Source: Chloroflexota bacterium (GTDB lineage Bacteria > Chloroflexota > Anaerolineae > Ardenticatenales > Ardenticatenaceae). Taken from it: 30,146 nt of DNA. The DNA lies in contig DOUV01000080.1 in NCBI GenBank assembly GCA_003520455.1, forward strand, positions 1 to 30,146, read 5' to 3'. Shown in pieces: positions 24,665-30,146 of this stretch (position 1 is the first letter of the stretch; each line of letters starts with the position of its first letter). A program made the translations under genes and the position numbers. The notes under the pieces are model-generated. The model did not search any database, had not been told where the DNA came from, and saw only the letters and a list, made by a program, of their open reading frames with translations.

Positions 24665-25444
24665 ATGAGATTCGAAGGCAAGGTCGCTCTCGTGACTGGC
24701 GCGGGGCGGGGCATCGGGAAGGCCGCTGCGATGATGATGGCCCGCGAGGGGGCAGTCGTCGTCTTCAACGACATTCGAGACGACCTCCTGGCGCAAGCGA
24801 GGGAGGAAGCCACGGCGGTAGGCACCGAGGTGCTTGCGATCAACGCCGACGTGACCCGGCGCCCAGCAGTCAAGGCCATGGTCGATCAGGTGATCAAGAG
24901 CTTCGGTAAGATCGACATTTTGGTCAACAACGTCGGGGGCAGCCTCAGGACACCCCGCTTCATCGAGCAAATCTCGCTGACAGACTGGTGGCGCGTAATC
25001 GATCTCTGCCTGACAACCCAGTTCCTCTGCTGCCAGGCAGTCGTGCCACACATGCAAGCCCGGAAATACGGCCGGATTGTCAACGTGTCGTCCGTCGCCG
25101 GTACCTTCGGCGAGCCGCTGATCTGGTCGCCGAGCTACTCGGCGGCCAAGGCGGGCGTGCTGGCGCTCACTCGGCAACTGGCCCTGGAGCTCGGGCCGGA
25201 CGGCATTACTGTGAATGCGATTGCCCAGGGCGACACGACCTCAGAACGAACCCAGGAGATCTGGGCAAGCGGATTGTGGCCGGAAACGATGGAGGAGCTG
25301 AACCAGCGTTACCAGCGCTATCCGATCAAGCGGCCGGCAACGCCGGAAGAGATCGCGGCCGTCATCGTCTTTCTGGCATCCGATGACTCGGGCTACATCA
25401 CGGGTGAAACTGTGAACTGCAACGGCGGACAGTTCATGGTCTAG
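24665..25444 (+). CDS. SDR-family oxidoreductase with Cys at the tetrad Asn position (SDR-9)
   Basis: A 259-residue SDR, 12 bases after SDR-8, with a GAGAGGTGA ribosome binding site. TGAGRGIG is at 11-18, Asp36 predicts NAD(H), and NNVG is present. Ser is kept in NVSSVA, and Tyr158 and Lys162 in IWSPSYSAAK. The tetrad Asn, conserved in DLNLTS of its neighbours, is Cys115 (DLCLTT), which should affect the proton relay. It resembles SDR-1 on the opposite strand most closely (GGSLRTPRF, ASGLWPET), so these look like a duplicated pair now on both sides of the promoter region. It is the last enzyme before the transporter genes. Confidence 0.92.
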   Translation: MRFEGKVALVTGAGRGIGKAAAMMMAREGAVVVFNDIRDDLLAQAREEATAVGTEVLAINADVTRRPAVKAMVDQVIKSFGKIDILVNNVGGSLRTPRFIEQISLTDWWRVIDLCLTTQFLCCQAVVPHMQARKYGRIVNVSSVAGTFGEPLIWSPSYSAAKAGVLALTRQLALELGPDGITVNAIAQGDTTSERTQEIWASGLWPETMEELNQRYQRYPIKRPATPEEIAAVIVFLASDDSGYITGETVNCNGGQFMV

Positions 25445-25554
25445 ACCGAAGGAGGTGATTCCTCGCAGAGTCTTTCTTCAGATTCCGTTCGGGTCCGTGC
25501 AGACCGCAAGTTGCTCTCGTGAACCATCCTGGCTTTCTCAAGGGGGAGGAACAA

Positions 25555-26577
25555 ATGTCCCACTACAAGAAGCGCCTCGCACTGCTGCTGTTATTGCTCA
25601 TAGGCTTCGTACTTGTTTCCTGCGGCCAGCCAGCGACACCGCAAACAGTCGAAAAGGTGGTGACGCAGGTTGTGGAAAAAGTTGTGACGCAGGTTGTGGA
25701 GAAGGAGGTAACTCAGGTCGTTGAGAAAGAGGTGACTACGATCGTCGAGGTCCAGGTAGAGCCGACGGCTGGGCCATTCCTCGAAAGAGCCCGCACCGAC
25801 GGTCTTCGCGTTGGCTTCGTTCAGGAGAAGCCATTCGGCTACGTCGACGATCAAGGCAACTGCACCGGCATCGACATCGAGGTCACCCGTGAGGCGGCCA
25901 AACGCCTGGGCATCAACGAGATTATCTGCGTCCACCTCGCCTGGGAGGGGCTGATCCCGGGGTTGCTCGCAAGCCGCATCGACGTGATCCCGGTCGGGAT
26001 GGCGATCAGGCCAGAGCGGTGCGAGGTCGTACAGTTCACCGATCCCTACCAGGCACAGGGCATTGCGGCCCTGGTCTTGAAAGAGAATCCCAAAAACATT
26101 CACGGCTTCCAGGACTTTGTAGACAATCCAAACCTCAAACTTGGCGCGAGTATCGGGGCCTCAGAGTTGACCATCGCCCGGGAGCAGTTCCATATCCCCG
26201 AGGACCGAGCAATCGGCTACTCGGAGCAGGTCCAGGTCATCGATGATATTGTCGCTGGCCGAATTGACGCCGGCATGTATACGGCCCCCTTTGTCAACCG
26301 CTACATTCAGGAGCAGGGGCCGGACAGTGCCCTCGAGCGCGCGACTCCATTCGACTCGCCTTCTTATTTCAATACTGGTCACGGCTTCCGCAAGGACGAC
26401 CCAGAGTTCGTGCAGCTTTGGAACAATACTCTCCTCGAGATGAAGCGCGACGGGACAATCGCGAAGATTGCTGGCGAGTTTGGGTATACCGATGCGGACT
26501 TGCTCGGTGAGGACGCGAAGGTTGAAAACTGCTGCAGCGGTGATAACTGGCAGAACCGGGCCTGTCTTCCCAAGTAG
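25555..26577 (+). CDS. Polar amino acid ABC transporter substrate-binding lipoprotein
   Basis: A 340-residue periplasmic-binding-type protein of solute-binding family 3. A lipoprotein signal (MSHYKKRLALLL, lipobox LVSC with Cys23) anchors it to the membrane. An eight-residue coiled repeat, VEK(V/E)VTQV, fills residues 32-68 as a stalk. The binding domain then opens with LRVGFVQEKPFGYVDDQG and has GIDIEVTREAAKRLG and GLIPGLLASRIDVIPVGMAI, the usual family 3 elements. The ATG at 25555 has a strong AAGGGGGAGGAA site; a GTG at 25519 lacks one. Two Cys near the end (ENCCSGDNW) are unusual. The ligand should be an amino acid or related small zwitterion, fitting the Rieske and creatinase-like enzymes. 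Confidence 0.93.
   Translation: MSHYKKRLALLLLLLIGFVLVSCGQPATPQTVEKVVTQVVEKVVTQVVEKEVTQVVEKEVTTIVEVQVEPTAGPFLERARTDGLRVGFVQEKPFGYVDDQGNCTGIDIEVTREAAKRLGINEIICVHLAWEGLIPGLLASRIDVIPVGMAIRPERCEVVQFTDPYQAQGIAALVLKENPKNIHGFQDFVDNPNLKLGASIGASELTIAREQFHIPEDRAIGYSEQVQVIDDIVAGRIDAGMYTAPFVNRYIQEQGPDSALERATPFDSPSYFNTGHGFRKDDPEFVQLWNNTLLEMKRDGTIAKIAGEFGYTDADLLGEDAKVENCCSGDNWQNRACLPK
25648..25743 (+). repeat. Four 24-bp coding repeats (octapeptide stalk)
   Basis: Four imperfect 24-base units encode VEKVVTQV, VEKVVTQV, VEKEVTQV and VEKEVTTI in the lipoprotein linker. The third-base differences show the units are not very recent copies. Such a stalk would hold the binding domain away from the membrane. Confidence 0.85.
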
Positions 26578-26614
26578 CCACCCTCCCTCTCCAGTTCAGG
26601 TCAGGTTGAAATGG

Positions 26615-26652
26615 CTGGGTTCGGGCACGCGCTGAGGCGTGTCTGAACCCAG
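26615..26652 (+). promoter_or_regulatory. Sixteen-pair intercistronic stem-loop after the binding-protein gene
   Basis: CTGGGTTCGGGCACGC pairs without interruption with GCGTGTCTGAACCCAG around the six-base loop GCTGAG, using two G-T pairs. It lies 38 bases after the binding-protein stop and 66 before the first permease. No T run follows. In many import operons a stem-loop at this point protects the binding-protein mRNA or partly stops transcription, so that more binding protein than permease is made. Confidence 0.75.
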
Positions 26653-26718
26653 GTGGAGTATCATCGTCTGAGCGACCGGCTGCAACCGGATCGCGAGACG
26701 CGAGAGAGTGATCGCTCG

Positions 26719-27360
26719 ATGGAACAGATTCGTGAGTTCGTCTCATTCCTCGCCGACGGGGCCGTCGTGACATTGGAGGTAACGCTCGCCACGGTGCCTT
26801 TGATGATCCTGATTGCCTTCATCGTCGGGCTGATACGGCTCTCTCGAAACCGGCTTCTCTACGGGATCGCCACCATCTACGTCGAGCTTATTCGCGGCAC
26901 ACCGCTCCTACTCCAGCTCTTTTACATCTTCTACGTGTTGCCGTTCGCCGGATTCGAGATCGAACCGTTCTCCGCGGCGGTCTTGGCACTTGGCCTAAAC
27001 TTCGGCGGCTACCTCTCTGAAGTCGTGCGCGCCAGCTTCCAGTCTGTTGCCCGCGGTCAGTGGGAGGCAGCGGTCGCGTTGAATATGTCCCCTGCGCTTA
27101 CCATGCGCAGGATCATCTTTCCTCAAGCAATACGCATCCTCCTACCGCCGCTGGGCAACAACATCATCGAGCTCTTCAAGGCAACCGCCATCGTCTCGTT
27201 AGTGTCTGTTCATGACTTGACCTACCAGGGGACTGTACTGACCACACGCACCTTTCAAACCGCTGTCATCTGGGTTCTCGTGAGCGGTTTCTATTTCTTG
27301 ATGAGCTATCCCTCCACCTTTGTGGTTCGATGGCTGGAACGGCGTACCGCCTTCCCTTGA
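26719..27360 (+). CDS. Polar amino acid ABC transporter permease (first)
   Basis: A 213-residue inner-membrane permease of the HisM/GlnP type with about five helices. It begins with the typical N-terminal FLADGAVVTLEVTLATVPLM, has IRGTPLLLQLFYIFY, and carries the EAA loop GQWEAAVALNMSPALTMRRIIFPQA that docks on the ATPase. I chose the ATG at 26719 (GAGAGAGTG upstream) because the longer GTG-started frame adds 22 charged residues and runs into the hairpin. It pairs with the second permease 53 bases on to form a heterodimeric pore. Confidence 0.92.
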   Translation: MEQIREFVSFLADGAVVTLEVTLATVPLMILIAFIVGLIRLSRNRLLYGIATIYVELIRGTPLLLQLFYIFYVLPFAGFEIEPFSAAVLALGLNFGGYLSEVVRASFQSVARGQWEAAVALNMSPALTMRRIIFPQAIRILLPPLGNNIIELFKATAIVSLVSVHDLTYQGTVLTTRTFQTAVIWVLVSGFYFLMSYPSTFVVRWLERRTAFP

Positions 27361-27413
27361 TCGTCGCAATCGTGGGATCGGAGGAGTCTGGATGGTAGGA
27401 GCATAGGCCATTC

Positions 27414-28208
27414 ATGGAAGTGATTGTCGAATTTATTCGACGCCATACGCCGCCCTTTAGTCTCGAAAAGTTTATCCAGTTCCTGCCCGAGCTGGCGAAG
27501 GGGGCGGTCGTCACCGTCCAGGTGACGCTTGCGGGCTTCGCGCTAGCGATGGTGCTCGGCCTCGTGATCGCTCTGGCCCGGATGTCGGACAAGGGCTGGC
27601 TGAGGAGGCCATTTACTGCCTTTCTCGAGATCATCCGGAATACACCCTTGCTTGTTCAACTCTACTTTGCGTTCTGGGTTTTGCCATCCGTCGGGATCAG
27701 GTTGCCGGCCTTCATCACGGGCGTGACGATTCTTGGGATCCATTACGGTGCCTACCTCTCCGAAGTATACCGGGCCGGGATCCAGGCAGTACCGCATAGC
27801 CAGGTCGAAGCCACCGTCGCCCTCAACATGACCCGAGCCCATGCCTTTCGTCGCATCATCCTGCCCCAAGCCTTCAGGACAATTATTCCGGCCATGGGGA
27901 ACTACCTCATCGGCATGTTCAAGGACTCAGCCTTCGTGTCTGCGATCTCGATTCAAGAAATCCTCGCTCGGACGCGGTACCGCGCCTCAACGACCTTCCG
28001 TTTCTTCGAGCTTTATACCGCGGCGGCACTGTTTTACTTCATGATCAGTTTCCCGACAGCAAGAGTCGTCAACGCCATCGAGCGCAACCTGAGACGAGAT
28101 TTGATCGAACCTCGCGTGGGAGCACCACGTGGACGTGTGCAAGGGATCGTCGCAAGCGCACGACGTTTCATCATGGGACGACCGGCGAAGGTGAAACGTG
28201 AAGTATGA
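27414..28208 (+). CDS. Polar amino acid ABC transporter permease (second)
   Basis: A 264-residue HisM/GlnP-type permease. The amphipathic start (MEVIVEFIRRHTPPFSLEKF) is followed by LAKGAVVTVQVTLAGFALAM, IRNTPLLVQLYFAFWVLP, the EAA loop SQVEATVALNMTRAHAFRRIILPQA, and MFKDSAFVSAISIQEIL. It runs about 40 residues longer than its partner because of a basic cytoplasmic tail (from about 228, rich in Arg and Lys). TAGGAG lies 12 bases before the ATG, a slightly long spacing. It completes the importer with the ATPase at 14585. Confidence 0.92.
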   Translation: MEVIVEFIRRHTPPFSLEKFIQFLPELAKGAVVTVQVTLAGFALAMVLGLVIALARMSDKGWLRRPFTAFLEIIRNTPLLVQLYFAFWVLPSVGIRLPAFITGVTILGIHYGAYLSEVYRAGIQAVPHSQVEATVALNMTRAHAFRRIILPQAFRTIIPAMGNYLIGMFKDSAFVSAISIQEILARTRYRASTTFRFFELYTAAALFYFMISFPTARVVNAIERNLRRDLIEPRVGAPRGRVQGIVASARRFIMGRPAKVKREV

Positions 28209-28330
28209 TCCTCGGCGCAGGTTCATGTCCTACGAGCATTCCTTCGTGATCTCACTGCGGTTGAGCGGTTCCCCTGAGTTCCCAATGCAAGGGGATGATC
28301 TGCACTGTATAAGGCAAGGAGTCGCACGGA

Positions 28331-29578
28331 ATGGCAACAGATGTGGTCATGCCACTCCTCGGGTTAACGATGGAGAAGGGAACTCTGGTTTCCTGGCTGA
28401 AACAAGAGGGTGATCCCATCCACAAGGGGGAGGTGCTCTTTGAGGTTGAAACCGACAAAGCGACCCAAGAGGTTGAATCCCAAGTAACCGGCTTCCTGGC
28501 GAAAATCCTGGTCGAGCCCGGAACGACACTCCCCATCGGCGCGATGATCGCGATCATCGCGGAATCGGAGGCCGAGCTCAGAGCAATCCAGCAGGGGAGT
28601 ATCAGTGTCCAGGAAGCGGTTGGTTCTGGACCAGCACGAGTTGAGCTGGAGGAGCGTGCACCTTATCAGGGGGAGCCAACCGCTCCTCAGGCCGCGGATC
28701 AGCCGACAGAAGCGCCAACGCCCGTCAGGGGTCGGGTCCCCGTTTCCCCGGCGGCGCGGCGTATCGCAGAAGAATACAATATCGCGTTGGAGACAATCAC
28801 CGGCAGCGGGCCGGGCGGACGGATCATGCAGGCGGATGTCTTGCAGGCGATCAAGGCGCGTGAACGGGTCGCGGCCGACCAATCGGAGTACGTCGAGTTG
28901 ACGCCGATCAGGAGACTGACGGCCCAGCGCATGGCCCAGAGCTTTCAAACCGTACCCCATTTTTACCTGTCCTCAGAGTTGGATGCCGCCGCTCTGGTTA
29001 CTTTCCGCCGCGAGCGTCTCGCCTCGATTGAAGCCGAAAGCGGGGTGCGGCTGAGTTTTACAGACCTGCTGATCACGTGCCTGGCTCTGAGTCTCAAGAA
29101 TCATCCCCTGCTCTACGCAACCTGGGAGGAAGAGAAGATCAAACTGAACCGGGCGATCAATATCAGTCTGGCGACCGAGACTGACCAGGGGCTGACGGTG
29201 CCGGTCATCCACGATGCGGATCGCCTCTCGCTGGTCGAGATCACCCGTCGGCGATCGGAGCTGATCGAGAAGGCTCAGGCCGGTGGGCTCTCGCTGGCCG
29301 ACCTCTCCGACGGGACCTTCACCCTGACCAATCTCGGGATGTTCGATGTGGATGTGCCTCAGGCCATCATCAACCCGCCGCAGGCGGCAATCTTGGCAAC
29401 AGGGGCCATCAAGGAGCGGGTGGTCGCCCGAGAGGGTGGGATCTACGTGCGCCCGACGATGCACGTGACGCTATCGGTCGATCATAGAATCGCGGATGGA
29501 GTTACGGCAGCCCGCTTCTTGCAGGACTTCCAGCACCTGATCGCGAACCTCGATCGGCTCAGGGCCGAAGTGGGGTAG
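28331..29578 (+). CDS. 2-oxo acid dehydrogenase E2 (dihydrolipoamide acyltransferase)
   Basis: A 415-residue E2 subunit. The lipoyl domain (1-78) has the lipoyl Lys43 in ETDKATQEVES. A Pro/Ala/Glu-rich linker (about 100-135) leads to an E3-binding domain (137-171: VPVSPAARRIAEEYN, GSGPGGRIMQADV). The catalytic domain (from about 185) ends with the active-site His385 and Asp389 in SVDHRIADG. It transfers an acyl group from lipoate to CoA in a 2-oxo acid (pyruvate, branched-chain or acetoin type) complex. AAGGAG stands nine bases before the ATG. No E1 or E3 gene is in the window, so it depends on partners elsewhere or just beyond the second M24 gene. It could turn a 2-oxo acid from the pathway into acyl-CoA. 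Confidence 0.92.
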   Translation: MATDVVMPLLGLTMEKGTLVSWLKQEGDPIHKGEVLFEVETDKATQEVESQVTGFLAKILVEPGTTLPIGAMIAIIAESEAELRAIQQGSISVQEAVGSGPARVELEERAPYQGEPTAPQAADQPTEAPTPVRGRVPVSPAARRIAEEYNIALETITGSGPGGRIMQADVLQAIKARERVAADQSEYVELTPIRRLTAQRMAQSFQTVPHFYLSSELDAAALVTFRRERLASIEAESGVRLSFTDLLITCLALSLKNHPLLYATWEEEKIKLNRAINISLATETDQGLTVPVIHDADRLSLVEITRRRSELIEKAQAGGLSLADLSDGTFTLTNLGMFDVDVPQAIINPPQAAILATGAIKERVVAREGGIYVRPTMHVTLSVDHRIADGVTAARFLQDFQHLIANLDRLRAEVG

Positions 29579-29594
29579 ACCGGAGAATTGCCTT

Positions 29595-30146
29595 ATGCAA
29601 GCGAACACCCTGGAGGCGAAAGAGCTGCCGTTTCCAGTGTCCGTATACCAGGAGCGCGTGGAGCGGGTGCGGCAGGGAATGGCGGCAGCTGGCATCGAGG
29701 TCTTGTTGTTGCACAGCCCGGAGAATCTTTTTTATATCAGTGGGTACAACACCCCAGGCTACTACTATGGCTATCAAAGCCTTGTGATTCCTCTCGAGGC
29801 GGAGCCTTTCATGATCCTGCGGCGGGTTGAGGAGTCGAACGTTCGCGGGCGCTCGTGGCTCTCCAAGTGGGATATCTATACCGATACCGACGACCCAATC
29901 GATGTTGCAATCGGGGCACTCGTGCGCGAGAAGCTCGACCGGAAGTGGATTGGCCTGAACAGGGGGACCCGCTTCCTGACACCAGCCGAGTGCGAGAAGC
30001 TGCAGGCAGGCCTTCCCAACGCCACATTCGTCGATGGATACGGGCTGGTAGAAGCACTGCGCCGTGTGAAGTCGGAGCAGGAGATAGACTACCTCCGCCG
30101 CGCCGCCCGCGCGACTGAGGCCGGCATGGCCGCTGGCGTCGAGGCC
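29595..30146 (+). CDS. M24-family (creatinase/Xaa-Pro peptidase-like) protein, N-terminal part, cut by window end
   Basis: An open frame of 184 codons runs from an ATG at 29595 (GGAG nine bases upstream) off the right edge without a stop. It reads as a creatinase N-terminal domain: ERVERVRQGMAAAGIEVLLL near the start, HSPENLFYISGYNTPGYYYG, then FVDGYGLVEALRRVKSEQEI and YLRRAARATEAGMAAG, the usual link into the pita-bread domain. It shares PENLFYISG and the RR(V/M)KS-type link with the M24 gene at 11928-13067. The metal-ligand region lies beyond the window, so peptidase versus creatinase-type chemistry cannot be judged. It starts 16 bases after the E2 stop and is probably in the same operon. 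Confidence 0.88.
   Translation, partial: MQANTLEAKELPFPVSVYQERVERVRQGMAAAGIEVLLLHSPENLFYISGYNTPGYYYGYQSLVIPLEAEPFMILRRVEESNVRGRSWLSKWDIYTDTDDPIDVAIGALVREKLDRKWIGLNRGTRFLTPAECEKLQAGLPNATFVDGYGLVEALRRVKSEQEIDYLRRAARATEAGMAAGVEA

Noticed and set aside
24338..25177. 279-codon minus-strand open frame
   Set aside because: Antisense to SDR-8 and SDR-9, with no ribosome binding site or recognisable motif.
25648..25743. Short tandem repeats as a CRISPR or satellite
   Set aside because: They are in frame in the lipoprotein and encode a coiled octapeptide; there are no spacers.
26653..26718. Longer N-terminus for the first permease from a GTG at 26653
   Set aside because: The extra residues are charged, unlike permease starts, and the GTG abuts the 16-pair stem-loop; the ATG at 26719 fits the family length.

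Overview
The window looks like a piece of a GC-rich bacterial chromosome, probably Chloroflexota. The best sign is the ABC substrate-binding lipoprotein: after its lipobox it carries an eight-residue VEK(V/E)VTQV repeat, a linker I associate with Chloroflexota binding proteins. This is judged by eye, not by a search. No tRNA, rRNA, CRISPR array or phage gene was seen.

Layout. Positions 1-1740 are mostly decayed sequence: a group II intron domain V hairpin, one small intact hypothetical gene, and a broken DapB-like dehydrogenase. From about 13.07 kb down to 1.75 kb a chain of genes reads on the minus strand: creatinase-like M24 protein, broken phosphotriesterase-family gene, SDR, EamA transporter, threonine-synthase-like PLP enzyme, MFS transporter, a conserved protein of unknown function, an IS110 transposase remnant, a UGSC-family protein with an in-frame TGA (probable selenocysteine), and an aldehyde dehydrogenase. 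From 13.46 kb to the right edge everything reads on the plus strand: SDR, amino-acid-type ABC ATPase, Rieske oxygenase alpha subunit, five SDRs in a row, a tautomerase, a His-rich membrane protein, a 65-residue membrane protein, a CRTAC1-type FG-GAP/ASPIC protein, two more SDRs, the ABC binding protein and two permeases, a lipoyl E2 acyltransferase, and the start of a second M24 gene that runs off the window. The two blocks diverge from a compact back-to-back promoter pair at 13304-13368.

How the genes may work together. The parts fit uptake and stepwise oxidation of a small nitrogen-containing solute. A polar-amino-acid ABC importer brings it in, a Rieske oxygenase of the quaternary-amine type (Glu in place of the usual bridging Asp) would attack an N-alkyl group, creatinase-like M24 proteins would cleave C-N bonds, and nine SDRs plus an aldehyde dehydrogenase would handle alcohols and aldehydes. 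The substrate is unknown; this is inference from gene content.

Most notable: the candidate selenoprotein whose TGA falls exactly at the U of the UGSC motif; nine SDR paralogues in about 15 kb, two of them with changed catalytic-tetrad positions; the shared-promoter architecture; strong intercistronic hairpins; and a run of decayed genes confined to the left 12 kb.
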